64,000 nt of DNA from JANMZO01 sp031383405 (GCA_031383405.1 JANMZO010000036.1:47597-111596), one strand, 5' to 3'; positions 16,544-25,506 are shown, counted from the stretch's first letter. The notes: generated by a model not told the origin, from the letters alone. Program-made: numbers and translations.

Positions 16544-17683
16544 GTGAACTCCACCTCATCGTTTGAAACGCTCATCGCCGAAGCCGCGGCGACGCTGAGC
16601 TCGCCCTGCCAAGAACCAGCCGATTCGTTCGCATTGCATGCGCCACTTGAGTTGATGGCCCGAGTCGGCCTTCTCGCCCACGTTGGATCGCAAACCCGAG
16701 AAGCGGCGTACAATCGCATAGTCGCTCTCTCGGAGAAGTACCGCAAGATCGCTTCGGTGGCATCCCCCGTGGAGCAGGTCGTATTCGATTCGTGCGCTCA
16801 GGGGGCCGAGGTCCTGGCCCAGGCACTGCACCTCGGCGATCTCGTTACCGTTGACCAGGTGACCAGTTGGCTGGTGGCTTCAGCTCCGCAAGCTGAACTC
16901 CGACTACTTCTGGGCGATGTCGTTGTCGATTCCCTTGCGGCCGCCGGGCACGGCCCGATCGGGTTGTATCTCCTGGACCGGGTCGCAGGACTTCCGGCTT
17001 CGCTTCTGACCGGCACCCTACACGAGATGGCGCGTCGGCCCAATTGGAGAGTGCGTTGGTTCCGGTCCCCGCCCGGGACCGGCGCGATCGCCCGCGCGAG
17101 CTCGAACGCCACGGAAGCCGGAGGACTTGAGGACCGGTTGCGGGCACTTCCCCACCTCGGTAGGCCGGGGAGCGACTTCATCTATCCCCTGATGACACAA
17201 GCGGAGAACAGCGGAGCCGCCGCCGCGGCGATGACAGACTGCCTCTGGAGCGACCCGCGTATGGTGGCTCGCGTTTTGGCCCGAGCGGCAGCATGGAGCA
17301 TGCTGCACGACGACCCGACCCAGGCACCATACGGCTGGAGTCATTGCCTCACAATGGCGCAAGCGGTTATGTCGCTCGCCGGTGACGCCGTGCCAGCGCC
17401 AACCGCGATTGGGATGGCGGGAACCTTCGTTGTCGGGTTCCGGGTAGCCCACGGACTCGTACCACTGGGGTCGCTCGCCGACGATGCCGCCGACGACTAC
17501 AAAACCACTGGGGAAGTGATCGTGTCGGACGTGATCGACTTCGCCTCGGAGCACGAGGACGCGCACCTCGCGAAGTACACGCTGGCATGCCTCCACGCCG
17601 CCGCTGATGATCCGCCATGGCGACCGATGTACGAAGCGGCCGCGCACCACCTGGCCGAGTGGTGGCGGAGTCGGCCGTCGTGA
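16544..17683 (+). CDS. uncharacterised protein, possibly questin-oxidase-like
   Basis: About 379 largely helical residues with His-rich spots (GYGWSHCLT-like segment APYGWSHCLTMAQ, VAHGLVPLG) and a C-terminus ending EHEDAHLAKYTLACLHAAADDP...AAHHLAEWWR, resembling the end of questin oxidase-like (PF14027) proteins as I remember them. That assignment is tentative. The frame extends to a GTG at 16523, but that codon overlaps the promoter; the GTG at 16544 sits 6 nt after the proposed -10. It is divergent from the SCO6745-family gene and 100 bp upstream of rpiB. The MerR-like promoter suggests induction by stress or a small molecule. Confidence 0.55.
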   Translation: MNSTSSFETLIAEAAATLSSPCQEPADSFALHAPLELMARVGLLAHVGSQTREAAYNRIVALSEKYRKIASVASPVEQVVFDSCAQGAEVLAQALHLGDLVTVDQVTSWLVASAPQAELRLLLGDVVVDSLAAAGHGPIGLYLLDRVAGLPASLLTGTLHEMARRPNWRVRWFRSPPGTGAIARASSNATEAGGLEDRLRALPHLGRPGSDFIYPLMTQAENSGAAAAAMTDCLWSDPRMVARVLARAAAWSMLHDDPTQAPYGWSHCLTMAQAVMSLAGDAVPAPTAIGMAGTFVVGFRVAHGLVPLGSLADDAADDYKTTGEVIVSDVIDFASEHEDAHLAKYTLACLHAAADDPPWRPMYEAAAHHLAEWWRSRPS

Positions 17684-17770
17684 ACTCGTCATGTCAGGAG
17701 CGCCATCTGACTCCCGACCGGGCGCCCGTCACGGCCCGAGACGGGGTGTCGCGCTGTCGGGACGGAAGAC

Positions 17771-17776
17771 TAACCT
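17771..17776 (+). promoter_or_regulatory. -10 hexamer TAACCT of rpiB
   Basis: TAACCT is followed by 7 nt and the ATG at 17784. Confidence 0.5.
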
Positions 17777-17783
17777 GTCGAAC

Positions 17784-18242
17784 ATGACTCGCATCGTTGC
17801 AGGTTCTGATCACGCCGGGCTGAGCTTGAAGAACGACCTGGTCACGATGCTGCGGTCCCTTGGTCACGATGTGGATGACATAGGTACACATACGACCGAT
17901 TCCGTCGACTATCCCGACTTCGGATCGGCCGTTGGTCGGGCGGTTGCTGCCGACACCGCCGAGTTCGGCCTGTGTGTCTGCGGCAGCGGCATCGGCATCG
18001 CTATGGCAGCCAACAAAGTTTCCGGGGTGCGGGCCGCCACGATCCACGATGTGTCGAGTGCCCGTCTGGCCCGGGAACACAACAACGCCAATGTGATCTG
18101 CCTGGGCGAACGACTCATCGGTCCGCAGGTCGCCCGCGACGCAGTCGTCGCCTATCTCGATGCGACGTTCCAGGGTGGTCGACACCAGCAGCGCGTCGAC
18201 AAGCTGCTTGCCCTCGATAACGCCGTCGCACCGGCCGACTAG
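17784..18242 (+). CDS. rpiB: ribose-5-phosphate isomerase B (RpiB/LacA family)
   Basis: 152 residues, the normal RpiB length. The N-terminus MTRIVAGSDHAGLSLK is the conserved substrate-phosphate region, CGSGIGIAMAANK holds the catalytic Cys and glycine loop, and ARLAREHNNANVICLGERL follows. It interconverts ribose 5-phosphate and ribulose 5-phosphate in the pentose phosphate pathway. The ATG at 17784 has a -10 hexamer 7 nt upstream; the frame is open further 5' but that part lacks similarity. The wecA GTG starts 9 bp after its stop, so they likely share a transcript. Confidence 0.95.
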   Translation: MTRIVAGSDHAGLSLKNDLVTMLRSLGHDVDDIGTHTTDSVDYPDFGSAVGRAVAADTAEFGLCVCGSGIGIAMAANKVSGVRAATIHDVSSARLAREHNNANVICLGERLIGPQVARDAVVAYLDATFQGGRHQQRVDKLLALDNAVAPAD

Positions 18243-18251
18243 TCGGTCTCC

Positions 18252-19391
18252 GTGGCCGGGTACCTTCTCGTCATCGGTGTGGCCTTCGCCATCACTGCGG
18301 CAATGATGCCCCCCGCCATCCGCATCGCTGAATCACTGGGAGTGCTGGCTGCTCCCGATGCAGACCGTCGCCTTCACGAGCGAGCCACGCCATTGCTTGG
18401 CGGAGTCGGCATGTGCGTTGGCTTCATCGTCGCGATTGCGTTTGCGTCGCGCATTCCACAGTTCCGTGAGATGTTCGACTCCTCGTCTGAGCCACTCGGG
18501 ATCGCGATCGCAGCGATAATCATCACCGTCGTGGGAACGCTCGACGATGTGGTCGAACTCTCGGCCCCGGCAAAACTCGCCGGTCAGGTGCTCGCCGGTA
18601 GCGCCCTGTATCTGTTCGGTACCACCCTCGACCAGATCCCACTTCCGCTCGGTCTCGGTACGATTCAGATCTCGGCCGACCTGACTCCGCTCGTAACCGT
18701 GCTGTGGGTCGTCGGCATGGCCAACGCAATCAACCTCATCGACGGTCTCGACGGTCTGGCCGCCGGACTCGTTGCGGTGGCGAGCGCGGCGTTTCTGCTC
18801 TATGGGTCGAACCTCTTCTCCAACCAGCTCATCACCGGTTCGAACGTCGGGCCACTTGTCGCGGCAATTCTCCTCGGATGCTGTCTCGGATTCCTACCCT
18901 TCAACTTTTCGCCTGCGAGGATCTTCATGGGCGACGCCGGCGCGATGCTCCTTGGTTTGCTTCTGGCCGCGTCGACAATGGTGGTCGGTGGGCGCGCTAT
19001 TCAGGTGCCGGTCCAACGCCAGACGTACTTCTTCTTCGCTCCGCTGTTCATCCCGATCATCATCTTGGCTGTGCCCATCGGCGACACACTTCGACTCGTC
19101 ATCACCCGAACGATCAAACGCACCGGCGTGGCCACGGCCGACCGCGACCATCTCCACTACCGACTCGTCGAATTGGGGCACGGTCCGAGGCGCACCGTGA
19201 TCATTCTGTGCGCGCTCACCGCAATCTTTTCAAGCTTTGCGTTGGCGCCTCTCTTCTTTCGTTCGCGTCTGGTACTCGTGCCGCTTGTGGTGGCGCTTCT
19301 GGGCGTTATCTGGTTTGCCGGCTTTCACCCCCAACTACGCGAAGAGCGACGTGAGGAACGCCGGTCGCGACCGGTCAGGACCGGCGTCTGA
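18252..19391 (+). CDS. wecA: WecA/TagO-type undecaprenyl-phosphate GlcNAc-1-phosphate transferase
   Basis: 379 residues with about ten transmembrane helices. Family motifs: DDVVELSAPAKL (Asp-Asp near the substrate site), NAINLIDGLDGLAAG, FMGDAGAMLLG, and a C-terminal basic HLHYRLVELGHGPRR loop in the style of HIP-type motifs of the MraY/WecA family. It transfers a sugar phosphate from a UDP-sugar to a polyprenyl phosphate, starting cell-wall polymer or arabinogalactan-linker synthesis. In actinobacteria this gene usually sits just before the atp operon; here 4.6 kb separates them. Confidence 0.93.
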   Translation: MAGYLLVIGVAFAITAAMMPPAIRIAESLGVLAAPDADRRLHERATPLLGGVGMCVGFIVAIAFASRIPQFREMFDSSSEPLGIAIAAIIITVVGTLDDVVELSAPAKLAGQVLAGSALYLFGTTLDQIPLPLGLGTIQISADLTPLVTVLWVVGMANAINLIDGLDGLAAGLVAVASAAFLLYGSNLFSNQLITGSNVGPLVAAILLGCCLGFLPFNFSPARIFMGDAGAMLLGLLLAASTMVVGGRAIQVPVQRQTYFFFAPLFIPIIILAVPIGDTLRLVITRTIKRTGVATADRDHLHYRLVELGHGPRRTVIILCALTAIFSSFALAPLFFRSRLVLVPLVVALLGVIWFAGFHPQLREERREERRSRPVRTGV

Positions 19392-19476
19392 CCCACCCGC
19401 TGCGAGTCCCGCAGCCCGCCCCGGGCCGCCCGCCCTGACCCACCCGCTAGGAGTCCCGGCCTCCGCCCCGGGCCGC
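19388..19476 (+). repeat. 47-bp-period direct repeat starting at the wecA stop codon
   Basis: Copy 1 (19388-19434) begins CTGACCCACCCGCT and contains the wecA TGA; copy 2 (19435-19476) repeats it with a few differences and the same GCCCCGGGCCGC end. Confidence 0.85.
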
Positions 19477-19740
19477 ATGCGCTTTCGCGCTGATCGGATG
19501 ACTGGCGTCGTTCCGCCGCCTTGAGCGGCCCGAGCCGAACGCCGACCCTATACCGCGACGGTCGTGGCTCGGGACTGACGACGTCTAACTCAAGCGCGCC
19601 GGTGCCTACTTCGTCGTGGGGTACTTCGCTCTAGGTTGCCGAACGACTCCCTTTGCATCTATGCCACTTCACCGTTCGGGTGCGGATGGCGCAGCGAAGT
19701 GTCCGGTCCGGAGCGGGCGACGGACCGGTTGGAGGCAGTC
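19392..19740. other. gene-free interval after wecA
   Basis: This 349-bp stretch contains most of the 47-bp direct repeat and an inverted repeat with perfect 8-bp arms CCCGAGCC/GGCTCGGG (19529-19536 and 19566-19573), which may end wecA transcription. I see no gene in it. Confidence 0.55.
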
Positions 19741-20835
19741 ATGGGAACGTCTAGTGCCATCGTGGAAGAGCTGGAACAGTACGCCTCGCTGCTGTTCGAC
19801 TGGTCCGAAGGGCTCGGTGAATGGGAGCGCCGTCTGTCGAACTCCGCTTCCCGCCCGGCATTCGCCGCGTCGTCGGCCGTGCGCTGCTTTCGGCTGACGG
19901 TGGTGAGCCAACGCGATCGGGTCTTGGAGCGAGCCGGCGGGTTTCGCCGGGCTGACGCGTCGCTGGACCTCGTGACGTTGAATAGGCGCGTCCATCGGGC
20001 CCTTCGTGATTCGGCGGCCAGAGAGCACGGTGATCGAGCCAAACTCCAGAGCGGTCTGGCCGCGAAGAACGACCGCGTGTACCTGCGGGGCGACACCCGA
20101 AACGACGGGCAGTTGGTCGAGGTGCTCGGCGATCTCGTGTACGCCGAGCACATCGTGATCCTCGTTCCGGGGATGACCAACGAGCTGGCCAATTTCGAGA
20201 CCCAGATCCGCCCCAGGGCGGTATCGCTCCTGGGTGAGTTGAAGCGTCAGGCCCCTACCACCAAGGTGGCCGTTGTCGCGTGGCTCGGCTACGACAGTCC
20301 GGATCTAAGCTTCACCGGACTCCTTCAGGCTCGCCAGTCGGGCCGGGCGAAGGTTGGCGCGGAGTCGCTTGCCAGGGACCTTGCAACAATACGTGCGCTT
20401 AACTCTTCGGCCCATCTGACCGTGATAGGTCACAGCTACGGAACGGTTGTCCTCGGTCAGGCGATGATGCGTGGCCTCGATCGAAGGGGGGTTACCGATG
20501 TCATAGTCGTGGGCAGTCCCGGAATGGACGCCAACAATCGCAGAGATCTCGGGTCCCCCGAGATCTCCTTATGGGCATCAAAAGGCACCGTGTCGACGCG
20601 TTTCCCGCTCCCGATGCCACTTCCGTTCCCCTTTCCCGGCGTGCGCAAACTCACCCTTGATCCAATCTCCTTCGCTCCGGCGCACGGCGAGGATCCCTCG
20701 GCCAAAGGGTTCGGCGCGAAACGCTTTTCGTCGGAGGGGGCCAAGACCCATGGCGCGTACTTCGACCCCGGCTCCGCCGCGATGAAGAACATGGTCAAGA
20801 TCGCACTGGGTCACGGCGAAACCGTCACCAAATGA
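19741..20835 (+). CDS. DUF1023-type alpha/beta hydrolase
   Basis: 364 residues from the ATG at 19741, preceded by GGAGG at a good distance; the frame is open further upstream but without such support. The C-terminal half is an alpha/beta hydrolase of the DUF1023 (PF06259) kind: HIVILVPGMTNELANF, the nucleophile elbow VIGHSYGTVVLG, and VVGSPGMDA. The N-terminal half is helical and charged. Members are common in actinobacteria; the substrate is unknown. It has no clear signal peptide. It belongs to the accessory block between wecA and the atp operon. Confidence 0.8.
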   Translation: MGTSSAIVEELEQYASLLFDWSEGLGEWERRLSNSASRPAFAASSAVRCFRLTVVSQRDRVLERAGGFRRADASLDLVTLNRRVHRALRDSAAREHGDRAKLQSGLAAKNDRVYLRGDTRNDGQLVEVLGDLVYAEHIVILVPGMTNELANFETQIRPRAVSLLGELKRQAPTTKVAVVAWLGYDSPDLSFTGLLQARQSGRAKVGAESLARDLATIRALNSSAHLTVIGHSYGTVVLGQAMMRGLDRRGVTDVIVVGSPGMDANNRRDLGSPEISLWASKGTVSTRFPLPMPLPFPFPGVRKLTLDPISFAPAHGEDPSAKGFGAKRFSSEGAKTHGAYFDPGSAAMKNMVKIALGHGETVTK

Positions 20836-20866
20836 CTGATGTGCAACGCTCATTTGACCATCAAGC

Positions 20867-20884
20867 GCGCACTGTCCTGTGCGC
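20867..20884. terminator. small hairpin between convergent genes
   Basis: GCGCAC-TGTCCT-GTGCGC is a perfect 6-bp stem between the convergent hydrolase and monooxygenase genes, without a U-tract. Confidence 0.3.
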
Positions 20885-20929
20885 ACCCGCTAGAGGTAGC
20901 AGTACCGGTAGCTGGCGTAGGGAGGGTGA

Positions 20930-22717
20930 TCACCTGCGTGAAACGTCGAGGCCGGGGAAGGCGCCACCCTCGCGCCAGCGTTCGAGATAGCCAATGAAAT
21001 CGAAGGGGCTTCCCATGTACGCTGCGGCCCGGGCGGAACGCATGTTGCCACCACCTTCGTTGTTGAGATAACTCGGGGTGCACGCAGCGTTGTATCGCCC
21101 GATGTCGAGGACCTGGCTCTTGATGATACTGAACCAATTGTCCTGCGCTTCCTGGGTCGGTTCGATGCTGGCGATGCCTTCCTCGATGCACTTCTTGGCG
21201 ACGAATGCGACATGCTGAGCGGTCTCCGTGATGGTGTGGAGAAAGTTGATGGTTTGCCCACCTTGCACGGTGCTTATCATGAGCAGGTTTGGAAAACCCC
21301 GGGTGTGAACGCCGTGCAGCGTCGAAGGGCCGTCGACCCACGCTTCGCTGAGTGACACGCCACCCCGACCAAGCGGATCGAAGCCGAGACGGTGGGTGTA
21401 GTCGGTCGTCACTTCGAATCCTGAAGCGTAGATCAGGCAGTCGACCGGGTACTCGACACCCTCGGCCACAACACCGGTCAGAGTGATCCGTTCCACGCCG
21501 CGACCGTCGGTGTCGATGAGATGCACGTTGGGTCGGTTGAACGAGGGAAGGTACTCGTCGTGGAAGCAGGGCCGCTTGCACATCTGGTTGTACCAGGGTT
21601 TCAATGCTTCCGCGGTCGAGGGGTTTTTGACGGTCGCTGCGACTCGGGCCCTGATCGCTTCCATGTGCCCGAAGTCGATGCGCTCCAACTCCACTGCTTC
21701 TTCCTCGTTCACAGCGTGCTTGCGGGTGTCGACTCGCAGCAGTTCGGTCCAACTGTCATGAACAAGGTCGATTTCGGGGTTCTGGCCTGATATCAGTGAC
21801 GTGAAGTTTCTGATTCGTTCCCTCTGCCATCCGGGCTTGAGCGAGGAGACCCACGCCGGGTCGGTCGGCTGGTTGTCACGTACTCCGACTCCGGCCGGCG
21901 TGCGCTGGAAGACGAAGAACTCCTTCGCCGATGCAGCCACATGCGGCACGACCTGCACGGCGGTGGCACCCGTGCCGATAATCCCGATGCGCTTGTCGCT
22001 CAGGCGGTCGAGCGGCGCAGCGGGACCACCGCCGGTGTAGGCATAGTCCCAACGGCTGGTGTGGAAGCTGTGACCCGTGAACGTTTCGATGCCTTCGATT
22101 CCTGGAAGTTTGGCCTTGTGGAGAACACCGCCGGCGATCACGACGAAGCGCGCCGCAAGGCGATCGTTGCGGTTCGTCGTGACCAACCAGCGATTCGACT
22201 GTTCGTCCCACGCGGCATCTGTCACCTCAGTCTGGAAAAGCGCGGTGGGGTAGAGGTTGAACGTGCGTCCGAACAACTGGCAGTAGGCGAAGATCTCCGG
22301 TGCCTTTGCGTATTTCTCGGTCGGCATGTAGCCGGTCTCCTCAAGCATCGGAAGATAGATGTACGACTCGACGTCGCAGGCGGCGCCCGGGTAGCGGTTC
22401 CAGTACCAGGTGCCGCCGAAGTCGGCTGCTTTCTCGATGATCCGGAAGCTGTCGACACCGGATTTGCGGAGGTTCGCGGCCGTGAGCATGCCGCCGAAGC
22501 CACCACCGACGATCACGACGTCTACCCCTTCAACCAGCGGATCACGGGTGAACCCGGGCTCGACATAGGGATCGCGGTCAAAGTCCTTGTAAACACCGCT
22601 GAAGTCACGGTATTGCGCGTTGCCCTCGGGGCGTAAGCGCTTTTCCCTCTCGATCCGGTACTTTTTCCGCAGCTCTTCCGCGGAAAACGAGGCGGGGGGT
22701 TGCTCACCTGTAGTCAT
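20930..22717 (-). CDS. flavin-containing monooxygenase of Baeyer-Villiger type
   Basis: 595 residues from the ATG at 22715-22717, chosen because AAGGAG lies 9 nt before it. Features in order: FAD loop VVIVGGGFGGMLTA, the WYWNRYPGAACD segment, the Baeyer-Villiger fingerprint FTGHSFHTSRWD (FxGxxxHxxxW), and the NADPH loop GIIGTGATAVQV. The N-terminal part and length fit the cyclohexanone/steroid-type BVMO group. It should convert a ketone to an ester using NADPH and oxygen. The gene on its 5' side is a broken hydrolase remnant, suggesting a former ketone-to-ester-to-acid pair. Confidence 0.9.
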   Translation of the reverse strand: MTTGEQPPASFSAEELRKKYRIEREKRLRPEGNAQYRDFSGVYKDFDRDPYVEPGFTRDPLVEGVDVVIVGGGFGGMLTAANLRKSGVDSFRIIEKAADFGGTWYWNRYPGAACDVESYIYLPMLEETGYMPTEKYAKAPEIFAYCQLFGRTFNLYPTALFQTEVTDAAWDEQSNRWLVTTNRNDRLAARFVVIAGGVLHKAKLPGIEGIETFTGHSFHTSRWDYAYTGGGPAAPLDRLSDKRIGIIGTGATAVQVVPHVAASAKEFFVFQRTPAGVGVRDNQPTDPAWVSSLKPGWQRERIRNFTSLISGQNPEIDLVHDSWTELLRVDTRKHAVNEEEAVELERIDFGHMEAIRARVAATVKNPSTAEALKPWYNQMCKRPCFHDEYLPSFNRPNVHLIDTDGRGVERITLTGVVAEGVEYPVDCLIYASGFEVTTDYTHRLGFDPLGRGGVSLSEAWVDGPSTLHGVHTRGFPNLLMISTVQGGQTINFLHTITETAQHVAFVAKKCIEEGIASIEPTQEAQDNWFSIIKSQVLDIGRYNAACTPSYLNNEGGGNMRSARAAAYMGSPFDFIGYLERWREGGAFPGLDVSRR

Positions 22718-22797
22718 GTCGGGCTGCTCCTTGCTTTCAGCTTTTCCATCCTTCCCCGGACCCGACGGTTTGTGCCAACCGCCCATCGGCTCCCCGA

Positions 22798-23600
22798 GTG
22801 GTTGAACCTTGGGCGAATGCGATCGCGGGCGCGGCGCGTGTGAGAATCGCCCATGCCCGAACCGCGCCGGACAAGCACGATCTCACCGCACACCCTGATC
22901 GGCGACCTGGTGGGTTCACCGGTCACAACATTGTTGCGTCCGGTCTGGACATTTACTTCGAGTGCGGCGACGAGGACATGCTGCACCTCCAGTACGGGGC
23001 CGAGGCGCTGCACCGGCAACTCTTCGCGCACGGCATCGATCACGAGTACCGGCTCGTGCGGGGCGCAAACCACCTCGGTCCAACGCTGAACGGCCGCCTT
23101 GCCAATGCGTTCCGGTTCATCGGTCGAACCCTTGAGCGATGTGGACTACCCCCGGCCGACCCCGACCCGGGTATCTCGATGTTTGCGGCGTTTGTCGCCC
23201 CGTTGGAGGTGACGGGTGGGTACCGTCGTACGGAGATCGTCACCGGTCCGGCCGGGCCGATCGAGGTGCGGGTCCAGGGCGAGGGCCCGACGGTGGTCCT
23301 CGTTCCTTCCCTGGGTCGCGGGGCCGCCGATTTCGACGCCTTGGCGGCCCGCTTGGCCCGTGCCGGATATCAGGCCGTGGCCCCGGAACCTCGGGGGATC
23401 GCTGGTAGCACCGGGCCGTTGGGGAATCCGACAACCGGGGCTGTCGCGACCGCACTGCTCACGTGGCTCGACCAGCACGGGGTGCGCCAGCCACGCTGAG
23501 GCTGGGTCGGCCCGACTCACGGGGCGTGCGGGGTCCCGTCGGCGAAGGCCGGACCAGGTTGCGTTCGTGGCGACTGCCGCGGGTGGGCTGTGGGACTGAG
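22798..23600 (+). pseudogene. chimeric remnant of alpha/beta hydrolases
   Basis: The open frame 22798-23499 joins two unrelated pieces. Residues about 50-110 look like an esterase C-terminus (DIYFECGDEDMLHLQYG, then YRLVRGANHLGP with the catalytic His). Residues about 140-220 look like the start of another alpha/beta hydrolase (GEGPTVVLVPSLGRGAADFD, VAPEPRGIAGSTGPL), which then stops. The expected continuation (ARL...RPDQVAFVATAAGG) appears in another frame up to about 23599. I therefore read it as deletion plus frameshift debris, not one gene. Confidence 0.65.
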
Positions 23601-23961
23601 CCGCTTCTGGGCCGCCGCGGTCCGAAAGGGACGTCGCGTTCGTGTTCGATTTGCTCACACCCTTTACGTGCACTAGCTTGTGCTTTGATTCACAAGCGCA
23701 TCGAGAGTTTCGAACGATGTGCGCAGCGTTCAACCCGGAAACAGTTCTCGACCGACGCCAAGGTTCGCCCCAGTGCCATCCACCCCCAAAAGCACGACAC
23801 CAACTGGCGGCTCAAATTGAGCGCGGGTGCGGTTTTTTCAGGGCCCAACGATTTGCCCCGAAGTTGCCGTCCTGCTAACTTCCGATCCGTCTTAGAAGCC
23901 CGGACGGAATTGTTTCCGCTGGCTTCAGCATTCACGCCCCTCATACCCTCGAAGGCCCGAC
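23601..23961. other. atp operon upstream region
   Basis: No convincing gene in 361 bp. It contains the palindrome GCTCAA-A-TTGAGC followed by a run of six T near 23834, and a candidate -10 TACCCT at 23944-23949, 12 nt before the GTG of atpZ. The atp promoter probably lies here. Confidence 0.45.
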
Positions 23962-24240
23962 GTGCCAAGCACTGAATACAAGCGCGAAACCTACCAGGGT
24001 GCGAGCGACGGCTTGACTCAGGCAATGGAGTTTGCGCTCGTCCCGGCGATACTCGGCGGGTTGGGTTATGGGTTCGATCGTCTGCTTGGCATAGTGCCGG
24101 TCCTCACGATCATCATGGTCGTGGTATCGCTCGTCGGACTGTTTGTGCGCATGAAATACCGATACGACGAGAAGATGACGATCGCCGACGCGCAAGGCGT
24201 ATGGTCGAAACAGATCGCAAGTCCAGGACTTCCCGAGTGA
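23962..24240 (+). CDS. AtpZ/AtpI-family protein (ATPase gene 1)
   Basis: 92 residues with two hydrophobic helices (MEFALVPAILGGLGYGFDRLLG and VPVLTIIMVVVSLVGLFVRM) joined by a short loop, as in the AtpZ/PF09527 group encoded at the head of many atp operons. It is thought to assist c-ring assembly or Mg uptake. GTG start. The stop overlaps the next start (TGATG), so translation is coupled to the atpI-like gene. Confidence 0.85.
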   Translation: MPSTEYKRETYQGASDGLTQAMEFALVPAILGGLGYGFDRLLGIVPVLTIIMVVVSLVGLFVRMKYRYDEKMTIADAQGVWSKQIASPGLPE

Positions 24241-24710
24241 TGGAACCGCTGAAGAGTCCGGCCGAGGTCAGCCCGGCGAGCCCTGTCGACGCAGCACCTG
24301 TCTTGGGGCCCGACATCGAGCGCATTATTGCTTTTGACATGGTGCGTCGATCCCTGCCGTTCATTCCGGTTGCGTTGGTCGGGTCTGCGCTGATCTGGGG
24401 GGTCAACGGTGCCCTTTCGTGTGCGTACGGGGTAGCGCTGGCGCTGACGAATCTCGTGCTGGCGTCTCTCGCCCTCTCCTGGGCGGCCCGCCGCTCGCTC
24501 GGGTTGATGATGGGAGTGGCGCTGTTCGGCTACCTCCTGCGACTGGGCCTCATCACAGTCGCGGTGTTGGCGGTTCATTCACAATCCTGGGTGGAGATAC
24601 TTCCTCTCGGGATAATGATCATCGTTACCCATCTCGGCCTCCTGCTGTGGGAATTGCGCTTTGCGTCAATTTCGTTCACCTTTCCTGGCGTCAAGCCCGT
24701 CCGTTCGTAG
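24240..24710 (+). CDS. atpI: ATP synthase subunit I-like membrane protein
   Basis: 156 residues from the ATG that overlaps the previous stop codon. Four predicted membrane helices (SLPFIPVALVGSALIWGV, ALTNLVLASLALSW, LGLMMGVALFGYLLRLGLIT, ILPLGIMIIVTHLGLLLW) fit the AtpI topology. Position between atpZ and atpB supports the role of assembly factor for the c-ring. It has normal C-rich codon use, in sharp contrast to atpB, which starts 22 bp later. Confidence 0.8.
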   Translation: MEPLKSPAEVSPASPVDAAPVLGPDIERIIAFDMVRRSLPFIPVALVGSALIWGVNGALSCAYGVALALTNLVLASLALSWAARRSLGLMMGVALFGYLLRLGLITVAVLAVHSQSWVEILPLGIMIIVTHLGLLLWELRFASISFTFPGVKPVRS

Positions 24711-24732
24711 TGTTGTGTGATTAGGAGTTTTG

Positions 24733-25506
24733 GTGTCGATGTTTGCGCTTGAGTTTCCGCCGATTTCTCATTTGATTGAGTGGAAGGACATTTTTTTTAA
24801 GGGTAATGAGTGGTTTGCTCTTAATAAGATCGGTATTTTGACGTTGGTGGCGTCGGGTTTGACGTTGGTGTTGTTTTTTGTTGCTGGTGCTCGGTCGGCG
24901 TTGGTGCCTCGTGGTGTGCAGAATGTGGCGGAGTCGGTTGTGGAGTTTATTCAGACGGGGATTGTTGATCAGACGTTGGGTGAGGATGGGAAGCCGTTTC
25001 TTCCGTTTTTGACGTCGATTTTTTGTTTCGTGTTTTTTTGTAATATTCCGGAGGTTATTCCGTTCGTTCAGATGCCGGCTACGGCTCGGATGGCGATTCC
25101 TTTTGTTCTCGCTCTGATTGTTTGGTTTGTGTACAACGGTGTGGGTATCGCGAAGCAGGGTTTCGGGCATTATTTGAAGAATTCGATTATGCCTCCGGGT
25201 GTTCCGAAGGCTTTGTTGCCGTTGGTGATGTTGATTGAGTTCATTTCTCGGTTTTTTGTGACACCGTTTTCGCTTGCCGTTCGACTCTTTGCGAATATGC
25301 TTGCTGGTCATCTTTTGTTGGTGACGTTTTCGGTGCTTTCGGCGGCGTTGTTTTCGAAGACGCTGTTGGTTGTTATTTTGCCGTTACCGGCGATTATGCT
25401 GGTCCTGCTTACTGCTTTTGAGATTCTCGTGGCATTATTGCAGGCGTTTATTTTCACTATCTTGACTGCCGTGTATATCGGTGGCTCGCTTCATCCGGAA
25501 CATTAG
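24733..25506 (+). CDS. atpB: ATP synthase F0 subunit a
   Basis: About 257 residues from the GTG at 24733, which follows AGGAG by 5 nt; an ATG at 24739 is an alternative. Five to six membrane helices; the essential Arg is in the subunit-a motif FSLAVRLFANMLAGHLLL. It forms the proton half-channels against the c-ring. Base use is unusual: the coding strand consists almost entirely of G and T at third positions (ttg, ttt, gtt, ggt, cgt), unlike atpI before it and atpA after it. Confidence 0.95.
   Translation: MSMFALEFPPISHLIEWKDIFFKGNEWFALNKIGILTLVASGLTLVLFFVAGARSALVPRGVQNVAESVVEFIQTGIVDQTLGEDGKPFLPFLTSIFCFVFFCNIPEVIPFVQMPATARMAIPFVLALIVWFVYNGVGIAKQGFGHYLKNSIMPPGVPKALLPLVMLIEFISRFFVTPFSLAVRLFANMLAGHLLLVTFSVLSAALFSKTLLVVILPLPAIMLVLLTAFEILVALLQAFIFTILTAVYIGGSLHPEH

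Noticed and set aside
24721..25311. A 196-codon minus-strand open frame antisense to atpB
   Set aside because: It is an artefact of the G/T-only composition of atpB; the protein is Arg/His/Asn-rich without domains, while the plus strand encodes a clear subunit a.
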